Shown one piece after another: positions 43,902 to 52,949 of a stretch of DNA of 61,675 nucleotides (position 1 is its first letter; each line of letters opens with the position of its first letter). The notes under the pieces were generated by a model, which was given only the letters and a program-made list of their open reading frames with translations, ran no database searches and was not told the DNA's origin. The position numbers and the translations under genes were made by a program. Origin of the DNA: Clostridiales bacterium (GTDB lineage Bacteria; Bacillota; Clostridia; Lachnospirales; Lachnospiraceae); the NCBI GenBank assembly GCA_012520645.1, contig JAAYNV010000036.1, forward strand, positions 1 through 61,675, read 5' to 3'.

Positions 43902-46048
43902 AAAAGAGCAGAGGAATCCTTGTCCTGCTGTTGAGTTTTGTATTGCTTGGGCTGTTCAGCTATACAGCAATCGCAGGCTGGGGAGAAGAGAAGACAGGAG
44001 CTGCATCCAACATTAAGCAGGGGCTGGATCTGGCAGGCGGTGTCAGCATTACCTATCAGGTAGTTGGTGAAGAAAAGCCGTCCGCAGAGGATATGAGTGA
44101 TACGGTGTACAAGCTTCAGAAGCGTGTGCAGAATTATAGTACGGAATCTGCGGTATACCAGCAGGGTGACAATCGTATCAATATTGAGATACCGGGTGTA
44201 TCCGATGCCAATACGATTTTAGCGGAGCTTGGAAAACCGGGTTCGTTAACATTTTATGACAATATGTTCCAGCCGGTTCTGGAAGGAACGGATGTCAAGG
44301 AAGCGTCTGCCAAAACGATTCAGAACGATATGGGAAATACCGAGTATGTCGTAGAACTGATTATGACGGAAGAAGGAAAAAAGAAGTTTGCGGATGCTAC
44401 AACAAAGGCAGCGGTAAACCATGATATTATTTATATTATGTATGACGATAATATCATCAGTTATCCAAGTGTAAATGAGCCGATCACCGGTGGTCAGGCA
44501 GTGATTACGGGACTGGCGAGCTTTGAAGAGGCGGATGAACTTGCTTCCACCATCCGTATCGGTGGTCTGAAGCTGACTTTAGAGGAGTTAAGTTCCAGCG
44601 TAGTTGGCGCACAGCTTGGGGAAGAAGCGATTGAAACAAGCCTTAAGGCAGGTGCAATCGGCTTTGGTCTGGTTGCGGTATTTATGATTGCAGTCTATCT
44701 CATACCGGGTCTTGCATCCGTGATCGCACTGGCGCTTTATGTGGCAATCATGGTACTTTGTCTGAATGGTTTTGATATTACCCTTACTTTGCCGGGTATA
44801 GCAGGTATTATCCTGTCTATCGGTATGGCAGTAGATGCCAACGTGATTATCTTTGCCAGAATTAGAGAAGAACTGGCAACCGGGAAAACCATAAAATCTT
44901 CTATGAAAATAGGATTTCAGAAGGCATTGTCTGCGATTTTGGACGGAAATATTACCACTCTGATCGCAGCAGCGGTTTTAGGCGTGCTAGGGACAGGACC
45001 GGTAAAGGGCTTTGCACAGACGCTTGCACTCGGCATTATCTTATCTATGTTTACGGCACTGGTTCTAACGAGACTGATTTTAAATGCGTTTTTTGCGCTG
45101 GGGTTACAGGATGTAAAGTTCTATGGTGTGGCGAAAGAAAAGAAGGTGATCAACTTCCTTTCAAAAAAGGTGGTATTCTTTGCACTTTCTATCGTAGTGA
45201 TTTTGGCAGGCTTTGGTTTTATGGGTATGAACAAAGCAAACGGAGGAGATATCTTAAATTACAGTCTGGAGTTTAAAGGCGGTACATCCACCAATATTAC
45301 CTTTAACGAGGATTATTCCATTGAGGAGATCGATTCAAAGATCGTTCCTGTGGTAGAAGAGATTACGAAAGATGTCAATACACAGACCCAGAAGGTAGCA
45401 GGAACCAATCAGGTTATTATAAAGACAAAGACCTTGTCTTTGGAAGAAAGACAGGCAATGGAAGCTGCCATGGTGGAGAAGTTTGGGGTAGATGCGTCCA
45501 AGATTACAGTGGAATCCATTAGCTCGACAATCAGTAATGAAATGAAAACAGATGCTATTATTGCAGTTCTTGTTTCCGCAGTCTGTATGCTGCTTTATAT
45601 CTGGCTGCGTTTCAAGGATGTAAGATTTGGTGCAAGTGCAGTGCTTGCACTGGTTCATGACGTGTTGGTGGTACTTGCATTTTATGCGGCAGTCCGGGTT
45701 TCCGTCGGAACGACATTTATTGCATGTATGCTGACGATTATTGGTTATTCAGTTAACGCAACGATTGTTATTTTTGACCGTGTGCGTGAGAATCTGGCAG
45801 AAATGAAGAAGGCAGAACTGACAGAGATTGTCAATACGAGTATTACACAGACACTTACCAGAAGTATTTTCACTTCCTTGACAACCTTCTTTATGGTTGC
45901 AGCACTGTATGTACTTGGCGTTTCCTCTGTGAAGGAGTTTGCATTGCCGCTTATGGCAGGCATTGTCTGCGGAACATATTCTTCCATCTGCATTGCAGGA
46001 GCAGTCTGGTTTGTTCTTAAGACAAAAGTTGGGAAAAAGGTTAAGTAA
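43898..46048 (+). CDS. secDF: Fused protein translocase subunits SecD-SecF
   Basis: A 716-residue fusion that uses the proton gradient to complete Sec-dependent secretion. The SecD half has an N-terminal segment, a periplasmic-type domain (GLDLAGGVSITYQV) and transmembrane block with LPGIAGIILSIGMAVDANV. The SecF half begins about residue 410, with LEFKGGTSTNITF and IIGYSVNATIVIFDRVREN. Twelve membrane segments in total are predicted. It overlaps the SCIFF maturase gene; this adjacency is a common clostridial layout. Confidence 0.95.
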   Translation: MKKSRGILVLLLSFVLLGLFSYTAIAGWGEEKTGAASNIKQGLDLAGGVSITYQVVGEEKPSAEDMSDTVYKLQKRVQNYSTESAVYQQGDNRINIEIPGVSDANTILAELGKPGSLTFYDNMFQPVLEGTDVKEASAKTIQNDMGNTEYVVELIMTEEGKKKFADATTKAAVNHDIIYIMYDDNIISYPSVNEPITGGQAVITGLASFEEADELASTIRIGGLKLTLEELSSSVVGAQLGEEAIETSLKAGAIGFGLVAVFMIAVYLIPGLASVIALALYVAIMVLCLNGFDITLTLPGIAGIILSIGMAVDANVIIFARIREELATGKTIKSSMKIGFQKALSAILDGNITTLIAAAVLGVLGTGPVKGFAQTLALGIILSMFTALVLTRLILNAFFALGLQDVKFYGVAKEKKVINFLSKKVVFFALSIVVILAGFGFMGMNKANGGDILNYSLEFKGGTSTNITFNEDYSIEEIDSKIVPVVEEITKDVNTQTQKVAGTNQVIIKTKTLSLEERQAMEAAMVEKFGVDASKITVESISSTISNEMKTDAIIAVLVSAVCMLLYIWLRFKDVRFGASAVLALVHDVLVVLAFYAAVRVSVGTTFIACMLTIIGYSVNATIVIFDRVRENLAEMKKAELTEIVNTSITQTLTRSIFTSLTTFFMVAALYVLGVSSVKEFALPLMAGIVCGTYSSICIAGAVWFVLKTKVGKKVK

Positions 46049-46084
46049 GAAGAGATAGAATCGAAATACAATTATGTTAATCAG

Positions 46085-46125
46085 GTAGGAGGAAATTTTC
46101 ATAAAATGTGAAAGTTTCCTCCTAC
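46085..46125. terminator. Hairpin after secDF
   Basis: Perfect 11-bp stem GTAGGAGGAAA / TTTCCTCCTAC without a T-run; may act as a weak terminator or mRNA stabiliser. No gene in 46049-46206. Confidence 0.6.
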
Positions 46126-46206
46126 TTAATTGATCAGAGTGATTTGGTAGAACATAAAAAATATGGAGTTTAAAAATTAAGTGAAGAATTAATAAGGATA
46201 AAGTAA

Positions 46207-48015
46207 ATGACAAAGTGGTATGTTGCTGCCAAGAAGGCGGATTTTGAAGAAATAGGGAAAAAATATCATATTGATCCGGTAGTAGCAAGAATTATTCGTA
46301 ACCGGGATATTATTTCAGATCAGGAAATAGAACAGTTTTTATATGGTGGAAAGGATAGCCTGCATTCGCCCTTTTTGTTAAAGGATATGGACAGAGCTGT
46401 CGAGGCTGTCATAAAGGCTGTTGCAGAGCGGGAAAAGATTCGTATTATAGGGGATTATGATATTGACGGTGTCTGTGCGACGCATGTTTTAAGGCGTGGA
46501 TTTCGGTTTATAGGAGCGGATGTGGATACGGTCATTCCGCATCGGGTTAAGGATGGCTACGGAATCAATGAGCATTTAATCGAGGAGGCTCACCGGGATG
46601 GTATACAGTGGATCATTACCTGCGATAACGGAATTGCTGCTGCAGAACAGATCGCATTGGCAGAGCAGTTAGGTATTCGTGTGATTATTACAGATCATCA
46701 TGAGATTCCGTTTGAAAAAAACGCTGATGGAAGCAAAAGCTACAGTCTGCCCAAGGCTCTGGCAGTTATCGATCCGAAACAGGAGGATTGTGGTTATCCG
46801 TTTCAGGGAATCTGTGGTGCAGTTGTTGCCTATAAGTTCATAGAGGCACTGTTTGAGCGTGTTTTGGAAAAGAAAACACAGGAGGACAGAGCAGAAGAGG
46901 AGCCGGGCTATCAGAAGGTTTTGGAGGAGTTATTTGAATTTGCGGCTTTTGCAACGGTCGGTGATGTTATGGAGTTAAAGGAGGAGAACCGGATTATTGT
47001 AAAACTTGGACTTGCCCTGATGCAGCATTCGAAAAATGCCGGGCTTCGTGCGCTGATGCAGGTCAATGGACTGGAAGGAGCAAGACTGAACGCTTATCAT
47101 ATCGGTTTTGTATTGGGGCCCTGTCTGAATGCAAGTGGAAGACTGGATACGGCAGAACATGCACTGGCGCTTTTGGAAGAAAATGATGCGGCAGAAGCCA
47201 TGCGGCTTGCAGGTGAGTTAAAACGGCTGAATGACAGTCGAAAGGATATGACCTTAAAGGGTGTGGAGGCTGCCTGCGAGATGATAGAGGCGAAGGAGAA
47301 AATGGAGGATGTGCTGATTGTCTATCTTCCGGAGTGTCATGAAAGTCTGGCAGGGATCGTGGCCGGACGTGTCCGTGAAAAGTACGGACATCCCGTTTTT
47401 ATTCTGACCGATGGAGAGGATGCGGTCAAGGGATCAGGGCGTTCTATCGAGGCATATGATATGTACGCGGAAATGAACTGCTGTAAGGATTTATTTCTGA
47501 AATTCGGTGGACATAAGATGGCGGCAGGATTATCCATGAAAAGAGAAAATGTAAAGGAATTTTGCAGGAGGCTGAATGAAAAGAGTTGCCTGACCGCAGA
47601 GGATTTTGAGGAAAGAGTACATATTGACGTGCCAATGCCGTTTTCTTATGTTACAATGTCTCTTATAGAAGAATTATCTTTGCTGGAGCCATTTGGAAAT
47701 GGAAATCCGAAGCCGTTATTTGCGGATCGAAATATAACATTTTTGAGTGGCCGGATTATGGGAAAGAATAAAAATGCTGCCAGATTTCAGGTGCAGGATA
47801 CGCATGGGAAGCGGTATGAACTGATTTATTTTGGCAATCTGGCTTCCTTCTTTTCTTTTGTGGAGGAAAAGTTCGGAAAAGAAGCATCGGAAATGTTGCA
47901 GGGAGTTCAGGAGAAAAAGGTTGAGAATATCTGCATGAACGTAACCTATTACCCATCAATTAATGAATTTCGGGGAAGGAAAAGTCTGCAGTTTGTAATG
48001 CAGTATTATTGTTAG
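46207..48015 (+). CDS. recJ: Single-stranded-DNA exonuclease RecJ
   Basis: 5'-3' ssDNA exonuclease of recombination and mismatch repair. The 602-residue protein carries the DHH motifs: IIGDYDIDGVCATHVLR, ITCDNGIAA, ITDHHEIPF and a DHHA1 region with KGSGRSIEAYDMY and FGGHKMAAGLS. A C-terminal OB-like domain (FLSGRIMGKNKNAARFQV) is present. The length is typical. Start ATG 46207 has AAGGATAAAG upstream. Confidence 0.94.
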   Translation: MTKWYVAAKKADFEEIGKKYHIDPVVARIIRNRDIISDQEIEQFLYGGKDSLHSPFLLKDMDRAVEAVIKAVAEREKIRIIGDYDIDGVCATHVLRRGFRFIGADVDTVIPHRVKDGYGINEHLIEEAHRDGIQWIITCDNGIAAAEQIALAEQLGIRVIITDHHEIPFEKNADGSKSYSLPKALAVIDPKQEDCGYPFQGICGAVVAYKFIEALFERVLEKKTQEDRAEEEPGYQKVLEELFEFAAFATVGDVMELKEENRIIVKLGLALMQHSKNAGLRALMQVNGLEGARLNAYHIGFVLGPCLNASGRLDTAEHALALLEENDAAEAMRLAGELKRLNDSRKDMTLKGVEAACEMIEAKEKMEDVLIVYLPECHESLAGIVAGRVREKYGHPVFILTDGEDAVKGSGRSIEAYDMYAEMNCCKDLFLKFGGHKMAAGLSMKRENVKEFCRRLNEKSCLTAEDFEERVHIDVPMPFSYVTMSLIEELSLLEPFGNGNPKPLFADRNITFLSGRIMGKNKNAARFQVQDTHGKRYELIYFGNLASFFSFVEEKFGKEASEMLQGVQEKKVENICMNVTYYPSINEFRGRKSLQFVMQYYC

Positions 48016-48039
48016 TGTCGACAGACCGGAAAGGGAAAT

Positions 48040-49164
48040 ATGGAAAAGAAACGTTTGGAATACATGGATATGGCAAAGGGAATCGGTATTATTCTGGTGG
48101 TGATCGCACATTCCACCTTTACGTCTGAAGCGGTGCAGGCTTTTATCACCGCATTTCATATGCCGCTTTTCTTTGTCGTATCTGGAATGTTACTTTGTCA
48201 TGCGGGAGAAGAAAAGAAGAGTATGAAGACCATTGTAAAGCGCAAGGCAAAAAGTGTCCTCGTACCCTATGTCACATTTAGTATAGCATATGTTATTATT
48301 GATATTGCAAGTATGTACCTGAAGCCAGGAAGACTGACGTGGGTGGATATTCAGAGATCCGGTATTGAATTTGCAACGCTTTACGGCATATCGGTACTTT
48401 GGTTTATGACCGCTTTATTTTTTGGAGAGGTTATGTTTCTCGGATGGAAAAAGAAATGCACAGAATGGAAGTACGGAGATATGGTCATGATGCTCAGTGG
48501 TATGATAGCAGCTGTTATCATAACCGTGGGAAGTCCACTGTTTCAAACCTATTATCCGTTATATCGGAGTATGCCGATTCTTTGGACCGGATACTATATT
48601 ATTGTTTTCTTTCGCAGTCTTGGAGCGTTCAGCTTTCTGGTGATTGGATATTATAGCTATCGTTATTATTTTGGAAAGCAGCCAGAGAAAAAAAGCGGGA
48701 CCGGTATCAGGCAGATCAGATGGGAAGAAATTGCGGCAGGTATTTTGTGTCTGATTCTGGTTCTGTCAATCAGTCAGAAAAATGGTGTGGTGGATCTGCA
48801 TTTTCTTGTTTTTGCGAATCCTTTTTTCTATTATATGGGAGCAATAGCCGGAACCTTTGGTGTAGTATTGTTGTGTAGACAGATTGGACGAAGCAGGGCA
48901 CTACATTATTTGGGAGTCAATTCACTGATTATTATGGCGACTCATCTGGATTTTCAGGTATTGATTACGGCAGTGGATTATGCGAACTGGATGAATCAGT
49001 ATATTACAAGGGCAAAAGTGTACATGCTGTATCTGAATATTGCATTGATGATGACTTTAATTGAGGTAGTCATTATTTATGTGATCAATCACTGGTTCCC
49101 GTTCATGATCGGAAAACACTGGAAAAAGGGTTTTAAGATAGTCAAGAAAAGAAATTCTTCTTAA
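48040..49164 (+). CDS. Acyltransferase family 3 membrane protein
   Basis: A 374-residue integral membrane O-acyltransferase with about ten hydrophobic segments. The N-terminus RLEYMDMAKGIGIILVVIAH contains the conserved catalytic-type His, and FHMPLFFVVSGML follows, as in the OatA/fucose-acetylase group. Such enzymes acetylate cell-surface sugars. An SGNH hydrolase gene follows in the same orientation, and the two activities are often used together on surface polysaccharide. Substrate not known. Confidence 0.88.
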   Translation: MEKKRLEYMDMAKGIGIILVVIAHSTFTSEAVQAFITAFHMPLFFVVSGMLLCHAGEEKKSMKTIVKRKAKSVLVPYVTFSIAYVIIDIASMYLKPGRLTWVDIQRSGIEFATLYGISVLWFMTALFFGEVMFLGWKKKCTEWKYGDMVMMLSGMIAAVIITVGSPLFQTYYPLYRSMPILWTGYYIIVFFRSLGAFSFLVIGYYSYRYYFGKQPEKKSGTGIRQIRWEEIAAGILCLILVLSISQKNGVVDLHFLVFANPFFYYMGAIAGTFGVVLLCRQIGRSRALHYLGVNSLIIMATHLDFQVLITAVDYANWMNQYITRAKVYMLYLNIALMMTLIEVVIIYVINHWFPFMIGKHWKKGFKIVKKRNSS

Positions 49165-49179
49165 GTTTTGGGAAAAAGG

Positions 49180-49208
49180 ATTACAAACAGAGTTGGAAGT
49201 GCTATACT
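49180..49208 (+). promoter_or_regulatory. Possible promoter of SGNH hydrolase gene
   Basis: ATTACA, 17 bases, TATACT, ending 47 bases before the chosen GTG start. The -35 element is weak. Confidence 0.45.
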
Positions 49209-49255
49209 GTTTCTAAAAATAAGTATTTTACTTGCAAGAGATAAGAGGGATGGTT

Positions 49256-50236
49256 GTGAAAGGGATTTGGGAAAAGGCAGTCATATTAATGATTCTATGT
49301 ATGTCATATGGTATTCTGACCGGTTATGCACCGAGCAGGATGATTGTAAACAGCAGGGCAGTTGTCCGGCAGGAAGCCAGTATTAAAAGCGCAAGACTTG
49401 GTACCATGGAAGCAGGAGAGATTGTGAGCGTTACTGCTTCTACGGAGAATGGCTGGTATCAGATTCGTTATGGTGAAGGAGCCGCTTATGTGAAGCAAAA
49501 TTACCTCACTGCGATTCCATGGAAAATTAATGCACTGGGAGACAGTATGACGGCAGGTGCAGTTGTACATGATAAAAACAATCTTTATTTTAATGTAGTG
49601 GGTATTTTGTGTGGGGCTGAAGAAGCCAGAAATTATGGATCGAACGGTACGACAATCGCAGGCATCATGCCAACTAATTTTGTAGATCGTTCCATGTTCA
49701 TGGAAAAGGATGCGAATTTGATTTTGGTATTAGGCGGTACCAATGACTTTTACTTTAATGTCCCGCTTGGAACGGATCAGGACAGAACGTATTTTACCTT
49801 TTATGGAGCTATGCATATGCTGTGCAGCCGGTTGAAGACCGTCTATCCGGACAGTGATATCGTGTTTATGACACCGTTACACAGGGTAGATGAGTACGGA
49901 GAGGTGAACAAAAACGGTAATTCATTGGAGGAATATGCTGCTGTTATTATGCAGGTCTGTAGTGAATATGGAATTCCGGTTATCGATTTGTACCATGAAC
50001 AAAAGTTAAATTTCGGTTATAATAAGGAACTTTATATGCCGGATGGTTTGCATCCTGATGACCTGGGACAGATGGCAATCGGATATTATGTTTCGGATAA
50101 GCTTTGTGAACTTGGAATTGTTTATGGGGAAAAACCGGAGGTAGATGACAGTTTATTTCAGGTGCAGCCACCGGAAGCGGTTCCTTCGGTGAGTGGAAAT
50201 GATTTACCGGCGGCGGAACTGTGGGTGGATCGATAG
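49256..50236 (+). CDS. Secreted SGNH/GDSL hydrolase with N-terminal SH3-like domain
   Basis: A 326-residue secreted esterase. A signal-anchor (IWEKAVILMILCMSYGILTG) precedes a bacterial SH3-like domain (SRAVVRQEASIKSARLGTME). The SGNH domain then has NALGDSMTAG (Ser), NYGSNG, VLGGTNDF (Asn) and the catalytic pair MPDGLHPDDLG (Asp/His). The C-terminal tail is Pro/Ser-rich. GTG 49256 is chosen because GAGGG lies six bases before it; ATG 49250 and TTG 49232 are alternatives. Likely deacetylates or modifies cell-wall sugars. Confidence 0.85.
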   Translation: MKGIWEKAVILMILCMSYGILTGYAPSRMIVNSRAVVRQEASIKSARLGTMEAGEIVSVTASTENGWYQIRYGEGAAYVKQNYLTAIPWKINALGDSMTAGAVVHDKNNLYFNVVGILCGAEEARNYGSNGTTIAGIMPTNFVDRSMFMEKDANLILVLGGTNDFYFNVPLGTDQDRTYFTFYGAMHMLCSRLKTVYPDSDIVFMTPLHRVDEYGEVNKNGNSLEEYAAVIMQVCSEYGIPVIDLYHEQKLNFGYNKELYMPDGLHPDDLGQMAIGYYVSDKLCELGIVYGEKPEVDDSLFQVQPPEAVPSVSGNDLPAAELWVDR

Positions 50237-50250
50237 AAACGATAAAATGC

Positions 50251-50293
50251 GGAACAGCGGACTGCAGGAGTGGTCTGTTCTGTTCCATTTTTT
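50251..50293 (+). terminator. Rho-independent terminator after SGNH hydrolase
   Basis: Arms GGAACAG (50251-50257) and CTGTTCC (50280-50286) with inner pairing, then ATTTTTT. Confidence 0.75.
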
Positions 50294-50324
50294 ATGTAAT
50301 GGAAAATATATGGAGGAAACAGCA

Positions 50325-51527
50325 GTGCAGAAAAAGGAAGCGACAGGGATGAAGCATACAGAGAAAGGTGTCTTGGAGAAAAAGGGATGCCCTTATGTAA
50401 AAAAATGCGGTGGATGCCAGTATGATGGTATCTCTTATGAAAAGCATCTGGAAAAGAAACGGAAGGAATTGGAAAAGCTTATGAAACCGTTTGTTCCGGT
50501 AAAACAGCTGGTATCGATGGAGTACCCGTTTCACTACCGGAATAAGGTACACGCAGTTTTGGACAGAAACCGCAAGACAGGAAGTGTTATATCCGGAATC
50601 TATGAGGCGGGCTCACACAGGGTCGTACCAATCGAAGGCTGCATGATTGAGGATGAAAGAGCGGATGAGATTATTTTGAGTATCCGTGAACTTTTAGCTT
50701 CTTTTAAATTGAAGATTTATGATGAAGATACGGGGTATGGACTGGTGCGCCATGTGTTGATCCGTACAGGTTTTCATTCCGGTCAGATTATGGTTGTATT
50801 GGTCACTGCATCACCTGTCTTTCCGTCTAAAAATAATTTTGTAAAGGCACTGCGTAAAAAACATCCGGAAATCACAACCATCGTACAGAATATCAATGGA
50901 AGAGGAACCAGCATGGTACTTGGAGATAAGGAAAGTGTGCTGTATGGAAAGGGGTATATCGAGGATACACTGTGTGGATGCACTTTTCGTATTTCTTCCA
51001 AATCCTTCTATCAGGTAAACCCACAGATGACAGAGAAACTTTATGGAAAAGCAATTGAGCTGGCAGGACTGACAGGACGGGAAACTGTTATTGACGCGTA
51101 CTGCGGTATCGGCACCATCGGGCTGATTGCGGCAAAGGAGGCGCAGACGGTCATTGGTGCTGAATTAAACGGCAGTGCGGTAAAGGATGCCGTGATAAAT
51201 GCCAGATTGAATGGCATTAAAAATGCGTGGTTTGAGCATATGGATGCGGGAGAGTTTATGGTGAAATATGTCAATCAGGGCAATCAAGCGGATGTAGTCT
51301 TTCTGGACCCGCCCAGAAGCGGCAGTACGCCGCAGTTTCTGGATGCGCTTGCTTACATGAAGCCTTCAAAGGTCGTTTATATATCCTGTAATCCGGAGAC
51401 ACTTGCGAGGGATCTGAAATATTTGGAGAAAAAGGGTTATCAGGTAGTTGAGTGCTGGGGATATGAGATGTTTCCCTGGACGGAACACGTTGAAACAGTC
51501 TGCCTTCTGTCGAAAAAAGCCCAATAA
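50325..51527 (+). CDS. rlmD: 23S rRNA (uracil-5-)-methyltransferase RlmD/RumA family
   Basis: SAM-dependent m5U methyltransferase of rRNA or tRNA. The Fe-S cysteines are visible at the N-terminus (CPYVKKCGGCQYDG). The methyltransferase core has KSFYQVNPQMTE, VIDAYCGIGTIGLIAA, FLDPPRSGS and the nucleophile region VYISCNPETLARDL. It ends HVETVCLLSKKAQ. GTG 50325 is chosen for its GGAGG nine bases upstream; an upstream frame to 50193 overlaps the previous gene and a terminator. RlmD 3' ends are known integration sites for conjugative elements; a second tail lies at 52315. Confidence 0.9.
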   Translation: MQKKEATGMKHTEKGVLEKKGCPYVKKCGGCQYDGISYEKHLEKKRKELEKLMKPFVPVKQLVSMEYPFHYRNKVHAVLDRNRKTGSVISGIYEAGSHRVVPIEGCMIEDERADEIILSIRELLASFKLKIYDEDTGYGLVRHVLIRTGFHSGQIMVVLVTASPVFPSKNNFVKALRKKHPEITTIVQNINGRGTSMVLGDKESVLYGKGYIEDTLCGCTFRISSKSFYQVNPQMTEKLYGKAIELAGLTGRETVIDAYCGIGTIGLIAAKEAQTVIGAELNGSAVKDAVINARLNGIKNAWFEHMDAGEFMVKYVNQGNQADVVFLDPPRSGSTPQFLDALAYMKPSKVVYISCNPETLARDLKYLEKKGYQVVECWGYEMFPWTEHVETVCLLSKKAQ

Positions 51528-51695
51528 ATCAAAGGATTTCGCCATTTTGGGAATAAAATAGATGTGTGTTTCTGTTTCCGTAGAGCGATGATATAACCGG
51601 ATGTTTACCCCAGGGGATAGGCTTTGGAGAACGGGAGATATACATTTTGGCGAAAGGATACTTTTTCGTAAAAGGAATTGTAGAAAGGTTAGGAA

Positions 51696-52238
51696 ATGAG
51701 AAAAGTTATTTTGTACATTGCTATGAGCCTTGATGGTTATATCGCAGACCAAAACGGGAAAGTAGACTGGTTGAATGCATATAATGATGTTGAGGAAGGA
51801 ACAGACAGTTACTCTTTGCTGCTTGAAACGGTGGATACGGTTGTAATGGGATATAACACTTACCATCAGATTGTGACGGAGTTGTCTCCAGAACAATGGA
51901 TATATGAAGAATTGAAGAGTTATGTTATTACGCACAATAAAATCCCATCAAATCCAGAAATCATGTTTGTAAATAATAGTCCCAGTGATTTGGTAAAGAA
52001 ATTGAAGAAAGAATCCGGAAAAGATATTTGGATATGCGGCGGGGCAAATATAATCAGTCAGCTTATGCAAGAGGAGTTAATTGACAGGTTTCATATCTCT
52101 GTGATTCCAACGATTCTTGGTAATGGTATCAGGCTATTTGAGGATAGCCATAATGAAATGAAATTGGATTTAGTTCAGACGAAAAACGGCAGTGGGATAG
52201 TAGAGTTAATATATGAGCATAGGAGCAATGGAAGATAA
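51696..52238 (+). CDS. Dihydrofolate-reductase-like (RibD C-terminal domain) protein
   Basis: A 180-residue protein of the RibD_C/DHFR-like family: VILYIAMSLDGYIADQNGKV, VVMGYNTYHQI and DIWICGGANIISQLM are characteristic NADPH-fold segments. Real substrate is unknown; members include putative resistance reductases but also generic oxidoreductases. AGAAAGGTTAGG precedes ATG 51696. The gene is AT-rich compared with rlmD and lies between rlmD and a second rlmD tail, so it is probably acquired cargo. The 170 bases before it carry a distant dyad (TTTCGCCA / TGGCGAAA) but no gene. Confidence 0.85.
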   Translation: MRKVILYIAMSLDGYIADQNGKVDWLNAYNDVEEGTDSYSLLLETVDTVVMGYNTYHQIVTELSPEQWIYEELKSYVITHNKIPSNPEIMFVNNSPSDLVKKLKKESGKDIWICGGANIISQLMQEELIDRFHISVIPTILGNGIRLFEDSHNEMKLDLVQTKNGSGIVELIYEHRSNGR

Positions 52239-52314
52239 GGGGATAAAACCGTTACCCCACTTTGAGAATCTATTGCATATTTTCGCTATGCGGTATAAAA
52301 TCAAAGTTCAGGGG

Positions 52315-52353
52315 AATATTGAAACTGTTTGTCTGCTTTCAAAGAAACTTTGA
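52315..52353 (+). pseudogene. Short second rlmD 3' tail
   Basis: An in-frame NIETVCLLSKKL plus stop, nearly the same as the last residues of the resident RlmD (HVETVCLLSKKAQ), with mostly synonymous base differences. About 33 bases after it comes AAAATGGACGTGTGTTT, which resembles AAAATAGATGTGTGTTT found 24 bases after the resident rlmD stop. So the duplicated stretch includes downstream sequence. No gene body precedes the tail. Confidence 0.65.
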
Positions 52354-52480
52354 TTTTCTGCGGTTTGTGGGTTATCAAGGAAAGAAAATGGACGTGTGTT
52401 TTAATGGTGATTTAGAATATAATCCTTTTTCTTAACTGGGGACAGGGGTACGTTAAAAAGTAAGAAAATAGAGTTATGCG

Positions 52481-52535
52481 AAAAAGTATGCTTTTGCCAA
52501 ATTGTTTGATGCTTTTTGGTAAAAGCATACTTTTT
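52481..52535. repeat. Long near-perfect hairpin in intergenic DNA
   Basis: A 21-bp stem (52481-52501 with 52515-52535) with one G-U pair and a 13-base loop, rich in A/T with a GTATGC core. It could be a strong bidirectional terminator or a small MITE-like remnant. The rest of 52354-52760 shows no gene. Confidence 0.8.
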
Positions 52536-52760
52536 TCGTGTTTTGAGAATGAGTTTAGTTAGGTATATTTGTACCTTACAACTTGTGGATATTACGGTCA
52601 TCCACGTCCGGATTATTCAACTTGCTATATTTTTATTATTGAGCTAAGATGATTACAAAAATAATTCTTTATTTGTAGGTGTTTTAGGGGAATGTCACCT
52701 ATTTTTATTCCTTGTATATTTCGTTCTCTCGAAATATAATGTGTGTATAGGGGGTGTATC

Positions 52761-52937
52761 ATGGACTATATGACATTGAAAGAAGCAAGTAAAAAATGGG
52801 GGATTTCTCCAAGAATGATAAATTACTATTGTTCTTCCGGACGAATTATAGGAGCAGAAAAAATGGGTACTGTATGGCTAATCCCCAAAGGAGCAGAAAA
52901 ACCGCTGGATGGAAGAAGAAAGGTAGTAAAAAAATAG
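52761..52937 (+). CDS. Small helix-turn-helix DNA-binding protein
   Basis: A 58-residue MerR/excisionase-like protein: MDYMTLKEASKKWGISPRMI then NYYCSSGRIIGAEKMGTVWL. It is the winged-helix fold of Xis-type or regulator proteins frequent on integrative elements. GGGGGTG precedes ATG 52761. It lies just upstream of a truncated response regulator and close to an IS3 fragment, in DNA of foreign character. Confidence 0.75.
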   Translation: MDYMTLKEASKKWGISPRMINYYCSSGRIIGAEKMGTVWLIPKGAEKPLDGRRKVVKK

Positions 52938-52949
52938 GAAGGTGTAAAG

